Source: Paracoccaceae bacterium
Lineage (GTDB): Bacteria; Pseudomonadota; Alphaproteobacteria; Rhodobacterales; Rhodobacteraceae
Assembly: GCA_014323785.1 (NCBI GenBank)
Contig: JACONJ010000048.1
Coordinates: 1 to 64,000 of the forward strand
Direction of reading: 5' to 3'
Length of the DNA: 64,000 bases
Each line of letters opens with the position of its first letter. Position 1 is the stretch's first letter. A program made the position numbers and the translations under genes. Of the stretch, positions 42,786 through 51,905 are shown in pieces. Below the pieces are notes generated by a model, which saw only the letters and a program-made list of their open reading frames with translations, was not told the DNA's origin and ran no database searches.

Positions 42786-43640
42786 CTAACCCGCCACAGG
42801 GGCAAGAATGGCGTTTGCCCGGGTGGCCTCATCCCTTAGAACCGGAAACTCGGGCACATCGGTATCCCATTCAATCAGCGTGGGCCGCGCCCCGGCACGG
42901 GCGATGGTATAGCGATACAGCTCCCACACCGGGGCTGCAACCTTTTGCCCGTGGCTGTCGATCAGAAGCGGGCGGGCATCATCATCTGCATCGGCATCAT
43001 GGCCACCCAGGTGAACCTCACCCACCGCGGCCAAGGGGAACGCATCAATATAGGCGTGCGCATCCCATCCCTGATTGCTGGCTGAAACGAAAACATTGTT
43101 CACATCCAGCAGCAGCCCGCAGCCGGTGCGGTCCGCCAGTGCGGCCAGAAACGTGACCTCATCCATCGTGGTATCCGCAAAGGTCAGATAGGTAGACGGG
43201 TTTTCCAGTAACATTCTGCGCCCGATGGCCTGCTGCACCTGATCGATATGCCGTGCGACGCGGTCCAGCGTGGCCGTGGTATAGGGAAGCGGCAAAAGGT
43301 CGTTCAGAAACCCGACATCATGGGTAGACCAGGCCAGATGTTCCGAAAAGGTGGCCGGATTCAGCCAGTCGCACAGGTGCTTCAGCCGCCCAAGGTGGGC
43401 GCGGTCCAGGGGGGCTTCGCCACCGATGGACAGGCCCACGCCGTGGACCGAGATCGGGAACCGCGCTGCCAAAGCCTTTAGTTGCGCAATCGGGCGGCCA
43501 CCTTCCCCCATGTAGTTCTCGGCATGGATTTCCAGCCAGGCGACCGGGCCCGGGTCCGCCATCAACCCGGCGTAATGCCGCGGTTTATACCCGATGCCGG
43601 TTTGGCACGGCAGGCCTGGTTGGGGATGAATATCCAGCAT
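42786..43640 (-). CDS. bufB: BufB-type multinuclear non-heme iron oxidase (DUF692)
   Basis: The 284-residue protein is a DUF692/MNIO enzyme with TIM-barrel metal-ligand motifs: HAENYMGEGG, SVHGVGLSIGG, FSEHLAW, LENPSTYL, LLDVNNVFVSA, EVHLGGHD and DSHG. MNIOs oxidise cysteines in ribosomal precursor peptides, in bufferins to thiooxazole-type heterocycles that bind copper. The ATG at 43640 gives a family-like start before GIGYKPRHY; the TTG-started extension is rejected. It lies 84 bp after bufA on the same strand. Confidence 0.9.
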   Translation of the reverse strand: MLDIHPQPGLPCQTGIGYKPRHYAGLMADPGPVAWLEIHAENYMGEGGRPIAQLKALAARFPISVHGVGLSIGGEAPLDRAHLGRLKHLCDWLNPATFSEHLAWSTHDVGFLNDLLPLPYTTATLDRVARHIDQVQQAIGRRMLLENPSTYLTFADTTMDEVTFLAALADRTGCGLLLDVNNVFVSASNQGWDAHAYIDAFPLAAVGEVHLGGHDADADDDARPLLIDSHGQKVAAPVWELYRYTIARAGARPTLIEWDTDVPEFPVLRDEATRANAILAPVAG

Positions 43641-43724
43641 TGCAGATATCTGTGCGATGGTGATGTGATGGGGGGGGATATGCGGCCCCAAACGGGCGGG
43701 GCCGCATGCAGCACTGGTGCGCGG

Positions 43725-44018
43725 TCAGCCAGCGGGCAGGTCACGGTCCAGTTCGTCCAGGGAACCCATACGCCCCCCCGGCAGCTCGACATCGGCACAG
43801 GTGCCGGCGGGTACAAACGTCCAGGCGTTGCCCTGATAATCAACGGTCGAGGTACCCGCACAGGTGGTGCCGGGCCCCGCGGCACAGTCGTTTTCACCGG
43901 CCAAGGAGATGCCGTAGCATTTCTCTTGCGTCTGGGCGTGCGCCTCTTGCGTCGCGTAGGCGGACACGGCAGCGGCAGCGGCCCCAAGAAGGGCCATGGA
44001 TTTAACAGCAGTTGGCAT
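43725..44018 (-). CDS. bufA: Bufferin-type RiPP metallophore precursor (BufA1, DUF2282)
   Basis: The 97-residue precursor has an N-terminal Sec-type signal (residues 6-28, core [11 protein letters not shown], likely cleavage after AHA) and a DUF2282 core with four cysteines at 34, 45, 53 and 74 ([37 protein letters not shown]). In characterised bufferins the two central cysteines are modified by the MNIO and the secreted peptide chelates copper in the periplasm. GGAGATC lies upstream of the ATG. It is followed by bufB, bufC and doxX. The tail after Cys74 ([23 protein letters not shown]) is acidic. Confidence 0.9.
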   Translation of the reverse strand: MPTAVKSMALLGAAAAAVSAYATQEAHAQTQEKCYGISLAGENDCAAGPGTTCAGTSTVDYQGNAWTFVPAGTCADVELPGGRMGSLDELDRDLPAG

Positions 44019-44168
44019 TTTGGATGATCTCCAGGATTTGGGTTGTTCACAGAATCGCACAAGCGCGATCTGGATACTGATAGCAGAAAACTCGCGCACA
44101 TGCCAATTACGGATTTGTGGCCTGCCCGTCCGTAAGGCTCCCCTTTTGGGGCCACGCTGTCCCGGGCT

Positions 44169-44198
44169 GTTGAAAAAATTCTCAGGACGTTGAAAAAA
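44169..44198. repeat. Direct repeat GTTGAAAAAA, 20-bp spacing, upstream of bufA
   Basis: Two exact 10-bp copies (44169-44178 and 44189-44198) lie two helical turns apart, about 150-180 bp upstream of the bufA start. They could be binding sites for a regulator of the operon, but could also be a simple A-tract curvature element. Confidence 0.45.
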
Positions 44199-44320
44199 CC
44201 TCTTGCGCCCGCGCGGGGCCTGGTATAGGTTGAGTCGATGATGGCGTTTTGTGCTGACATATTCGGGCCGTGCGGTTCCTCCCTGTTCGGGGGGGGCTGG
44301 CATTCGGGCGCAGGCTGGGC

Positions 44321-44352
44321 CTTCGCGGCTTCGCGGCTTCGCGGCTTCGCGT
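44321..44352. repeat. 8-bp tandem repeat, four units
   Basis: CTTCGCGG is repeated three times and followed by CTTCGCGT, in noncoding DNA before an RTX gene start. A slippage-prone microsatellite-like tract. Confidence 0.8.
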
Positions 44353-44613
44353 AATTACACCCCCGCAGGCGGGCGAGTCAAGCCCCGCGCCCCGTACACC
44401 CGCAGACTTACCAGAACAGAACCACTGCAAACGGGCCTCGCCCCAATCCTGGGGCGGGTAGCCGCGCTTTGGCCTTGCGCCGCGGGGCCTCTGTGCCTGT
44501 GCGGGCCAGCGCGGCGGGCGGTGCTCCCCCCACGACCACGACAGAAACCACAGAAACCCTCGTAACGTCGCACGACCGCGACAAAACCCCTGAACCCGAA
44601 AGGAACCTGCCCC

Positions 44614-44775
44614 ATGGCTGTGATTAACGGAAACGCTTCCAGCGAAATCCTGATTGGCCGTAACGACGAGGATGACACCATCAACGGTAACGACGGCAAC
44701 GATACGCTCGAGGGCGTGGGCGGGAACGACCTGCTGAACGGCGAGGGCGGGAACGACCTGCTGAACGGCGGGGGG
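44614..44775 (+). pseudogene. Truncated RTX gene (5' fragment)
   Basis: An ATG with AAAGGA upstream begins MAVINGNASSEILIGRND, a typical RTX N-terminus, followed by about five GGxGND-type repeats (DTINGNDGNDTLEG ... NDLLNGGG). At about 44775 the similarity stops and the frame continues antisense into the 3' end of the convergent lytic transglycosylase gene. The start region is intact but the rest of the protein, including a secretion signal, is absent. It looks like a 3'-deleted gene whose breakpoint lies next to the transglycosylase stop. Confidence 0.65.
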
Positions 44776-44792
44776 CCGCCACCACCGGAACC

Positions 44793-46142
44793 TCAGCGCA
44801 GCTGTTCCAGCACCTGTATTGAGGGGTACCCATCCGGCGTTTCACCAATGGATGCCTGGTAAAGCCGGACCGCCTGGATTGTGTCCGGCCCGATAATCCC
44901 GTCGATCCCGCCGGTGGAAAAGCCGCGGGCCGTCAGCCGTTGCTGAAGCTCTTTCCGTTCGGCGAAACGCAGCACCCGGTCGCCGCGCGGCCAGCTGGCC
45001 TGAAAAGGCGGGCCACCGATGATGCGGTCCGACAGGTGCCCCACGGCAATCACATAGGCATTGGCCCTGTTGTAGCGCGCAATCACGTGGAAATTGTCAA
45101 AGATGACCAGGGCAACCCCCCGCGCCCCGGCGGGCAGCAGGATGGAACATGGGCCATGGTCCGGAATGTGGCTGCCATTGGTCAGGCGTACGCCCGCATT
45201 ATTCCAATGCCGTGCCGGGCGTTTGATGCGCGCCCCGCTTTCGGAGTAGTCGAAGCCGTCTGGCAACACGACCTCTATTCCCCAGGGCTGGCCATAGGTC
45301 CAGCCGAAATGGCGCAGGTAATTGGCGGTAGAGGCCAGGGCATCGGCGGGATTGTCTGACCAGATATCGCGCCGCCCGTCACCGGTCAAATCAACAGCGT
45401 GGTCCAGATAGCTTGTGGGCATGAATTGCGTATGGCCCATGGCCCCGGCCCAGGATCCGCGCATGCGGGCCGGCTGCACATCGCCCGCCTGCAGGATGTT
45501 CAGGGCGGCCAGCAGCTGTGCCTCAAAGAACGCCCGCCGCCGCCCGTCATAGGCCAGCGTGGCCATGGCCTGGATGATGGCGGTATCGCCCCTGACCGCG
45601 CCATAGGCGGATTCGAGCCCCCAAACCGCCGTCACCACCCGGGCCTCTACGCCATAGGCCTGTTCGATCTGCCGCAGCGTGGGGCCATGCCTGGCCATGG
45701 CCGTGCGACCATTCCGAATGCGGGTATCGGATACGGCACTGTCAAGATAATCCCACAGGGTGCGGGTAAATTCGGACTGGTTCCTGTCCCGGTCAAGGAT
45801 GCTGCGATTCGGGCGCACCCCCTGAAACGCGCGGTCCAAGGTTGCCTGTCGAATGCCCGCTGCGCGGGCGCGGGCCTGAAATCCGGCCAGCCATTGGCGA
45901 AAGGTGGGATTATCCACGGCGGCGGGTTCCCCTGCCTGCGCAACGGCGGTTTGCGGGGTGGCCCCTTCGCGCACAACCGGGCGCACAGACCGGCCAAGTG
46001 GGGGTGCGGGCCGCATGCCTGGCACGGGTGTGGCGATTATCGGGCGCAGCTCTGGCCGCTGTGAGATGTCCGGCGGTGCCGCCATGGCGGTGCCGAAGAT
46101 CGCGGCGATCCCGATTCCTGTTGTGGCCAGTGCCGTGCGCAT
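44793..46142 (-). CDS. Lytic murein transglycosylase (MltB family) with peptidoglycan-binding domain
   Basis: The 449-residue protein has a signal peptide (about residues 1-21, IAAIFGTAMAA), a proline-rich linker, and the SLT_2/MltB catalytic domain at about 80-370 with catalytic Glu in VWGLESAYGAVRGD and GAMGHTQFMPTSY. A C-terminal peptidoglycan-binding PGBD domain spans about 385-448 ('LQQRLTARGFSTGGIDGIIGPDT'). It cleaves glycan strands to anhydromuropeptides in the periplasm. It is convergent with the truncated RTX gene. Confidence 0.93.
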   Translation of the reverse strand: MRTALATTGIGIAAIFGTAMAAPPDISQRPELRPIIATPVPGMRPAPPLGRSVRPVVREGATPQTAVAQAGEPAAVDNPTFRQWLAGFQARARAAGIRQATLDRAFQGVRPNRSILDRDRNQSEFTRTLWDYLDSAVSDTRIRNGRTAMARHGPTLRQIEQAYGVEARVVTAVWGLESAYGAVRGDTAIIQAMATLAYDGRRRAFFEAQLLAALNILQAGDVQPARMRGSWAGAMGHTQFMPTSYLDHAVDLTGDGRRDIWSDNPADALASTANYLRHFGWTYGQPWGIEVVLPDGFDYSESGARIKRPARHWNNAGVRLTNGSHIPDHGPCSILLPAGARGVALVIFDNFHVIARYNRANAYVIAVGHLSDRIIGGPPFQASWPRGDRVLRFAERKELQQRLTARGFSTGGIDGIIGPDTIQAVRLYQASIGETPDGYPSIQVLEQLR

Positions 46143-46212
46143 GGTCCCGCCTGCCTTGTTCTGCTGCCCTGGCCAAGATTATAGCCTGCCTGTGTCGCGG
46201 TGCGCCACAGCA

Positions 46213-48480
46213 TTATCGCGCAAACCGGCCCGATTGGCACCTGTTGCGCGGTGTCTTGCGCCCGGTGCCGGCAGATTTTGCGCGGGGTGTGCCGCGCCTG
46301 CGCCCGGTGCCGGGGGGCTGCCAAGGATCCTGCCCGTCAACCGAGATGAGTTCCAGGATCAGCCCGCCGGTCAGCGGTACCGCCCTGGACAGCCGGACTG
46401 TTACGCGCTGCCCAATCGCAAGCAGACGCCCCGTATCGGCCCCCGTAAGCGTCTGCGCCCCGGCATCGTGGCGGAAATATTCCCGCCCCAGGGCGCGCAT
46501 GGGCAAAAGGCCATCGGCCCCTGTCTGATCCAGCCTTACAAAGGCCCCGAACCGCGCGATGCCTGAAATGCGGCCAGTGAACGTTGCGCCCACCCTGTCA
46601 GCCAGGAACGCGGCCAGATAGCGGTCGGCTGTGTCCCGCTCAGCCAGGGTTGAGCGGTGCTCAGCCTCTGAGACGTGCCTGGCGACCTCTGCCAGGTGTT
46701 CGAAGTCATCCGGCCCCGCCCCGTCGCGGCCCCATCCATGCGCCGTGATCAGTGCCCGATGCACGAGCAGATCGGCATAACGCCGAATGGGTGATGTGAA
46801 GTGCGCATAGGCTTTTAGTGCCAGTCCGAAATGCCCATGATTCTGGGGCGCGTAATACGCCTGCGGCATCGTGCGCAGGGTTGAAAGGCTGAGCACCGCA
46901 CTGTGGTCGGTCTTTGCGGCGGCGGCAAGAAGGGCGTTCAGGTGTCGGGTGTGCAAAACCTGCCCTTTGGCAAGGGCAAAACCGCTTGTCTGCGCGGTCT
47001 GCCGCAAACGTTCAAGCATCTTTGGGTCAGGTTCTTCGTGCACCCGGTACAGAAACGGGCTGCGCCTGGCTGCCAGCACCTGGGCCGCCGTGACATTGGC
47101 CAGAATCATGAACTCCTCGATCAGCCTGTGGGCGTCCAGCCGCTCCCTGAACGTGACCGAGGTGACACGCCCGTCCCTTGCCAGGGTGATCTGCCGCTCG
47201 GGCAAATCCAGGTCCAGGGGCTGGCGTTTGGCGCGGGCGCACTTCAGGGCCTCATAGGCGGCGAAAAGCGGCTGGATCACCGGCTCCAGCAGCGGGGCGC
47301 ACGCCTTATCCGGGTTGCCGTCCCGGGCCGCCTGCACCTGTTCATAGGTCAGCACCGCGGCAGCGCACATCAGCCCGCGATGAAAGGCGTGGTCAATCTT
47401 TCTGCCCCTGGCATCAATCACCATGCGCACGGCAAGACAGGCCCTTGGCACCCCTGCGTGCAGGGAACACAGGCCACCCGAGAGCCGTTCGGGCAGCATC
47501 GGCACCACGCGGTCGGGGAAATAGGTGGAATTGCCGCGCTGCTTCGCCTCCTGATCAAGGGCCGACCCCGGGCGCACGTAATGCGCCACATCGGCGATGG
47601 CCACCCAGATGACAAAACCGCCCCTGTTGTTCGGGTTGTCATCGGCCATGGCACAGCACGCGTCGTCGTGGTCGTGCGCCCCGGCCGGGTCGATGGTAAT
47701 GAACGGCATATCGCGCAGGTCCATACGCCCTGAAAGGGTCGCGGGTTTCGCGCTTTCGGCCTCGGCAATCACGGCATTGGGAAAGGCATCCGAAAGGCCG
47801 TGTTCATGGATCGCGATCAGGCTGACGGCCCCGGGTGCACCGGGCGTGCCCAAGCGTTCAACGATCCGCACGGGTGGCCATCCCGTCAATCCAGTTCGGG
47901 GGGGCGGTGCGGCGGGTTCGGCGCGGACCAGCTCACCGTCCCTGGCACCGTGGGTTGCATGGGCGGCCACAGTCCATTCCCTGTCATTGCCTTTAGAGAT
48001 CGGAACGATGCGGCCCCCCCTGGCCCCGGCGCGGAACACGCCCAGAATCCTGCGCGGGGTGGTGCCGATCCTTCGAATCAGCCGGGCGATATAGTGATGG
48101 TCTTCGCCCTGCACCTTTTGCAGCCGGGCAAGAATGCGATCACCTTCGCCCAGGGCCGGGTCGGTGGGGCGGGGCTCAAACAGCACGCGCGGTTCCGGCC
48201 CGTCCCCGTGCCATTCCAGGGGCCGGGCGAAAAGATCGCCGCAATTATCGGGGGGGCTTATGCGCAGGACCGCGACCGGTGGCAAGGTGTCCTGGGGGCG
48301 GGATGTTGTGTGCAGCGTCTTCAGGTGGCCGTCACGCGCCAGCACCTTCAACAGACGCTTCAGGTCACTTTGTGCTGCCCCTGTGACGTGGAAGGCCCGC
48401 GCGATGTCGCGGCTGGAACTGTGGCCCGGGTTATCGGCGATCCAAGCCAGGATTTCATCTTTGCCGGGAAGGTGGCGCAT
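46213..48480 (-). CDS. rnr: Ribonuclease R
   Basis: This 755-residue 3'-5' exoribonuclease has cold-shock domains (about 60-200), the RNB catalytic domain from about 250 with metal-binding aspartates at 264, 270, 272 and 273 (TIDPAGAHDHDD), 'SPIRRYADLLVHR' and a C-terminal S1 domain (about 640-720) followed by a basic tail. It degrades structured RNA. The start is MRHLPGKDEIL at 48480, two bases downstream of the dapE stop, so the two are co-transcribed. Confidence 0.95.
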   Translation of the reverse strand: MRHLPGKDEILAWIADNPGHSSSRDIARAFHVTGAAQSDLKRLLKVLARDGHLKTLHTTSRPQDTLPPVAVLRISPPDNCGDLFARPLEWHGDGPEPRVLFEPRPTDPALGEGDRILARLQKVQGEDHHYIARLIRRIGTTPRRILGVFRAGARGGRIVPISKGNDREWTVAAHATHGARDGELVRAEPAAPPPRTGLTGWPPVRIVERLGTPGAPGAVSLIAIHEHGLSDAFPNAVIAEAESAKPATLSGRMDLRDMPFITIDPAGAHDHDDACCAMADDNPNNRGGFVIWVAIADVAHYVRPGSALDQEAKQRGNSTYFPDRVVPMLPERLSGGLCSLHAGVPRACLAVRMVIDARGRKIDHAFHRGLMCAAAVLTYEQVQAARDGNPDKACAPLLEPVIQPLFAAYEALKCARAKRQPLDLDLPERQITLARDGRVTSVTFRERLDAHRLIEEFMILANVTAAQVLAARRSPFLYRVHEEPDPKMLERLRQTAQTSGFALAKGQVLHTRHLNALLAAAAKTDHSAVLSLSTLRTMPQAYYAPQNHGHFGLALKAYAHFTSPIRRYADLLVHRALITAHGWGRDGAGPDDFEHLAEVARHVSEAEHRSTLAERDTADRYLAAFLADRVGATFTGRISGIARFGAFVRLDQTGADGLLPMRALGREYFRHDAGAQTLTGADTGRLLAIGQRVTVRLSRAVPLTGGLILELISVDGQDPWQPPGTGRRRGTPRAKSAGTGRKTPRNRCQSGRFAR

Positions 48481-48482
48481 GG

Positions 48483-49664
48483 CTAAGGCAAGACCGCGGA
48501 CGCCGGTGCCTGGGCCGCCGCAAAATAACTGGCAAGGATGCGCGTGTAGATGGCTTTCAGGGTGTGGATGTCCTGTACCCACACCCGTTCATCCACCTGA
48601 TGCATGCGGTGGCCAACCAGCCCGCATTCAACAACCGGGCAATGCGCCCTGACAAAGCGCGCGTCCGAGGTGCCGCCGGTGGTGGACAGGACCGGTTGCC
48701 GCCCTGTCTCCGCCCGCACCGCCCGGCTGACCAGGTCTGACAGCGCACCGGGGGGGGTCAAAAAGGCCTCGCCCGATATGCGCACGTCTACCCCAATCCT
48801 TGTCCCGGTTTGCGCCGCGACCGCCGCCGCCGCCTGTTGCAGCCAGTCGGTTAGCGAAGCACCGGTATGGGTATCGTTGAAGCGCAGATTGACGGTCATC
48901 CGGGTTGCGGCCGGGATAACGTTATCCGCGGCGTTGCCGGTATCAATGGTCGTAACCGCGCAGGTGGAGGGGGGGAAATGCTTTGTACCCGCGTCCAGAA
49001 CATGACCCGACAACCGATGGGCCAGAAGTGCCACCGCCGGCATCGGGTTCAGGGCACGGTCAGGGTAGGCCGCGTGCCCCTGCGTCCCGTTCACGGTGAC
49101 ATAGGCCGTCATCGCCCCCCGGCGCCCGATCTTGATCGTGTCGCCGATGACCTTGGCACTGGTCGGTTCACCCACGATACACGCCTGCATCGCTTCGCGG
49201 GCCTGGGCCATCCAGTCCAGCAGGGCGATTGTCCCATCGGTAGAGCGTCCCTCTTCATCGCCCGTGACTGTCAGGATCACCGCGCCATCGGGGGGCGTTG
49301 CAGTCACGAAATCCACCGCGGCAGCAACAAAGGCCGCAACGCCCGATTTCATGTCGGTTGCCCCGCGTCCGTACAGCCAGCCCTCTTCGATTTCGGCACC
49401 AAAGGGCGGGTAATGCCAGGCCGCTTCATCGCCAACCGGCACCACATCGGTGTGGCCGTTGAAACCCAGGGTTGCGGCATGGCCCCGTTCCCCCCAGCGG
49501 GCAAAAATGTTCGGCACCCCGTTGCGGTCCACCCGCACGGTCGTGAATCCGGCCTGGTCCAGCACATCCTGCAACACGACCAGTGCGCCCCCTTCCACCG
49601 GTGTGACCGAGGGGCAGCGGACCAGGGCCGCGGTCAGGTGGACAGGGTCGGTATGGCTGGTCAC
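48483..49664 (-). CDS. dapE: Succinyl-diaminopimelate desuccinylase DapE
   Basis: The 393-residue M20 metallopeptidase has di-zinc ligands His71/Asp73 ([12 protein letters not shown]), Asp104 ([10 protein letters not shown]) and Glu137-Glu138 (TGDEEG), with C-terminal [17 protein letters not shown]. It produces LL-diaminopimelate for lysine and peptidoglycan. The GTG at 49664 gives a family-like N-terminus; upstream TTG starts are weaker. It is followed by rnr two bases after the stop. dapF is elsewhere in the window (51066). Confidence 0.94.
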   Translation of the reverse strand: MTSHTDPVHLTAALVRCPSVTPVEGGALVVLQDVLDQAGFTTVRVDRNGVPNIFARWGERGHAATLGFNGHTDVVPVGDEAAWHYPPFGAEIEEGWLYGRGATDMKSGVAAFVAAAVDFVTATPPDGAVILTVTGDEEGRSTDGTIALLDWMAQAREAMQACIVGEPTSAKVIGDTIKIGRRGAMTAYVTVNGTQGHAAYPDRALNPMPAVALLAHRLSGHVLDAGTKHFPPSTCAVTTIDTGNAADNVIPAATRMTVNLRFNDTHTGASLTDWLQQAAAAVAAQTGTRIGVDVRISGEAFLTPPGALSDLVSRAVRAETGRQPVLSTTGGTSDARFVRAHCPVVECGLVGHRMHQVDERVWVQDIHTLKAIYTRILASYFAAAQAPASAVLP

Positions 49665-49824
49665 CGGTTCTAATCCCGCGCTTCGGGAGCCTGTCCCGGC
49701 AATACCCGTCCGGGCCGGGGAAGACAAGGGAAGACAAGCGCGATTATTTTTCCAGGGTCGCCCCCTTGACGGGTTAGGCTTTCATTATCAGGCTGGTCTT
49801 TCAGGCAACAGATTCGGGGCCACC

Positions 49825-50046
49825 ATGACACAGAAACACGACAAATTCCGGAACCTTGCCGAAAGCAGGACAAACAAGGCCCTTGAGGCCATCACGCACG
49901 TCGGGAAGCTTTCAAACCGCCAGACCTATGAATGGGAAGATGCCGAGGTTCGGAAGATCGTTAATGCCCTGCACGACGCCGTTGCAGAGGTTGAAAAAAG
50001 GTTCGCGTCATCGCAGGGGGGCAAGGGAAACCGATTCACCCTGTAG
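49825..50046 (+). CDS. Small conserved protein of unknown function
   Basis: The 73-residue protein is rich in helices with 'NKALEAITHVGKLSNRQTYEWEDAEVRKIVNALHDAVAEVEKRF'. This resembles a small family found scattered in bacteria with a 'L..LSNR..Y...E.DV.KI..AL' pattern. The ATG is preceded by GGGGCCACC. It is less GC-rich than neighbours and sits next to tRNA-Lys, so may be an accessory gene. Function unknown. Confidence 0.6.
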   Translation: MTQKHDKFRNLAESRTNKALEAITHVGKLSNRQTYEWEDAEVRKIVNALHDAVAEVEKRFASSQGGKGNRFTL

Positions 50047-50375
50047 GGAGGTTCAGAATGACCGATGAGAACAGAAATCTGTGCGAAGCCCTCATTCTGG
50101 CTGATCAATGAATTCCAAGGGCGTTGCACCGCGCACATGGGTACGATCCTGTGCCGAGGCTTTTATGGTCGCAAGGTCCATGCCTGATATCGTGTCGTTC
50201 TGTTTCCTGTCAGAAATGAATCCCTGAACCTCACACGTCAAGAATCAGCCTCTTTGGATATGGCCCCGGATCGTTCCATCGGGCGGTGATGTGCCCCCTG
50301 GTTCGGGCGTATGTTTGCAAAAACGCCGGGGCTCCCGGCACGGGCAATCCGCCAAGGCCGCCCGTCCGGTGGAAG
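50047..50375. other. Intergenic region before tRNA-Lys
   Basis: This 329-bp stretch shows only very short open frames. It is near neutral GC. I see no supported gene or RNA apart from the tRNA that follows. Confidence 0.4.
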
Positions 50376-50451
50376 TGGTGAGCCGTGCAGGATTCGAACC
50401 TGCGACCCACTGATTAAAAGTCAGTTGCTCTACCAACTGAGCTAACGGCCC
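50376..50451 (-). tRNA. tRNA-Lys (anticodon TTT)
   Basis: The minus strand gives a 76-nt cloverleaf with encoded CCA: acceptor GGGCCGT/ACGGCTC, D-arm GCTC...GAGC, anticodon loop CTTTTAA (anticodon TTT) on the stem CTGA/TCAG, T-arm GCAGG-TTCGAAT-CCTGC. Reads AAA and AAG. Confidence 0.95.
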
Positions 50452-50585
50452 ATCCCCTCATCGAAGCCCGAACCGCAAGGGGCACACCCCACCATCCTAA
50501 CCGTGAAACGGCTTTAGCTTCGATCAACGATTCTGTACCGGGACAGGGCCCATCAGAGTGGTCCGCCACCGGAACAGGACGCTTG

Positions 50586-50855
50586 CTAGAATCGACCGGG
50601 CCGATAATTCACCGGGGCATAAGTATCGCGGGTCGGCTTGCTAATCAAGCCTTCCCTTGCCGCACTACTTAAGTAGTCGCGCACTGTGGAAAGCGTGCCC
50701 GCGTTGATGCCATTATGCTCCAGGACTTGCATAATCTCTTTCATGGTCATTGCACGGGGTGCTTCGTTAACAAGCGCAACAACAGTTTCCTTGGCCTCGG
50801 GGCTCCCGCGCCCGCGAATCTCTGCGGGAAGAATATCAAAGTTGAATCTCGTCAC
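50586..50855 (-). CDS. Small protein with a winged-helix-like segment, unknown function
   Basis: The 89-residue protein contains a segment 'MTMKEIMQVLEHNGINAGTLSTVRDYLSSAAREGLI' that resembles a small helix-turn-helix or winged-helix domain. It starts ATG at 50855 with GGAGAGGC upstream. Lower GC and proximity to tRNA-Lys suggest an acquired gene. It may be a transcription factor; confidence is limited. Confidence 0.5.
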   Translation of the reverse strand: MTRFNFDILPAEIRGRGSPEAKETVVALVNEAPRAMTMKEIMQVLEHNGINAGTLSTVRDYLSSAAREGLISKPTRDTYAPVNYRPGRF

Positions 50856-51065
50856 TGGTGCCTCTCCTCTGTCGGCATGGTGGCATGGTGTTGTGTTCCG
50901 GATTACGTGTCAAAGTGCAAGCTCGGGATGAACCATATCGCCACCCCCAACACACTCAAGGTTTAAATTACACGCGCGGGTGCGGCGGGTCAAGCGGAAA
51001 ATCGGGCGGATGGGGATTCTATGGGGATGGTCCTGATGCCGCGCTTCCGCTAATATGCCCGGGCG

Positions 51066-51905
51066 ATGTCAGATACGGCTCCCCATACTGGCCTGCCCTT
51101 CATGAAGATGCACGGGCTTGGCAACGATTTCGTGGTGTTTGATGCGCGAAGCCATCCGGTGGAGGTGCCCGCAGGCCTGGTGCGCACCCTGGCGGACCGG
51201 CATCGCGGCGTCGGCTGTGATCAGCTGGTCGTGATATCAGACCACGACACCGCCGATCTGGCCCTGGGGTTTTTCAACGCCGATGGGGTGCCCTCTGCCG
51301 TGTGCGGAAACGCCACGCGCTGCGTTGCCCGGTATGAGATGTTGCTGTCCGGGCGCTCCTGGCTGTCGCTGCAGACGGACCGCGGCGTGTTGCATGCCCG
51401 TGACGCGGGGGGGGGCCTTACCTCTGTCAATATGGGTCCGCCGATTCTGGACTGGCAGACGATCCCCCTAGCCAGGGACGTGGATATTGATCATCTGCCA
51501 ATCAAAGGTGCCCCCGTTGCGACGGGCATGGGCAACCCCCATTGCACCTTTTTCGTTAAGGATGCCGAGGGGATCGATCTTGTCACCCTTGGCCCCGGGA
51601 TTGAGCACCATCCGCTGTTCCCTGAACGCACGAACGTGCAGGTTGCCCACCTGATCGCCCCGGATCACCTGCGGATGCGGGTGTGGGAACGCGGCGTGGG
51701 GATCACGCTTGCCTCTGGTTCTTCCTCTTGCGCGGTGGCGGTGGCCGCTGTGCGGCGGGGGCTGACCGGACGGCGCGTGACGATCACGCTTGATGGCGGC
51801 GATATCGCGGTGGACTGGCGCACGGACGGGGTCTGGATGACCGGCCCGACGGCGCATGTCTTCTCCGGTGTTCTGACCGCCGAATTCCTGGGGGCCCCCC
51901 GATGA
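51066..51905 (+). CDS. dapF: Diaminopimelate epimerase DapF
   Basis: The 279-residue enzyme interconverts LL- and meso-diaminopimelate. It has the first catalytic Cys at residue 80 (VCGNATR) and GNPHC at 156-160. The usual second motif, ACGSGACA, reads ASGSSSCAVA here, so the catalytic second Cys (position 217) is Ser and a Cys remains five residues later at 222. Otherwise it fits the family in length and order. It is followed by mtaB in ATGA overlap. Confidence 0.88.
   Translation: MSDTAPHTGLPFMKMHGLGNDFVVFDARSHPVEVPAGLVRTLADRHRGVGCDQLVVISDHDTADLALGFFNADGVPSAVCGNATRCVARYEMLLSGRSWLSLQTDRGVLHARDAGGGLTSVNMGPPILDWQTIPLARDVDIDHLPIKGAPVATGMGNPHCTFFVKDAEGIDLVTLGPGIEHHPLFPERTNVQVAHLIAPDHLRMRVWERGVGITLASGSSSCAVAVAAVRRGLTGRRVTITLDGGDIAVDWRTDGVWMTGPTAHVFSGVLTAEFLGAPR

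Larger units (their letters stand above)
44019..44613. other. Long intergenic region between bufA and an RTX gene start
   Basis: This 595-bp region contains the bufA promoter side and the RTX leader. Two direct repeats (GTTGAAAAAA at 44169 and 44189, 20 bp apart) and an 8-bp tandem repeat (44321-44352) are visible. An open frame at 44251-44565 has no recognised domain. No gene is supported. Confidence 0.5.

Noticed and set aside
43641..43691. Upstream TTG start for bufB
   Set aside because: It adds non-homologous residues and has no ribosome site; the ATG at 43640 gives a family-like N-terminus.
44251..44565. 104-codon frame in the gap before the RTX gene
   Set aside because: Composition follows the 8-bp tandem repeat, no domain, and no ribosome site.
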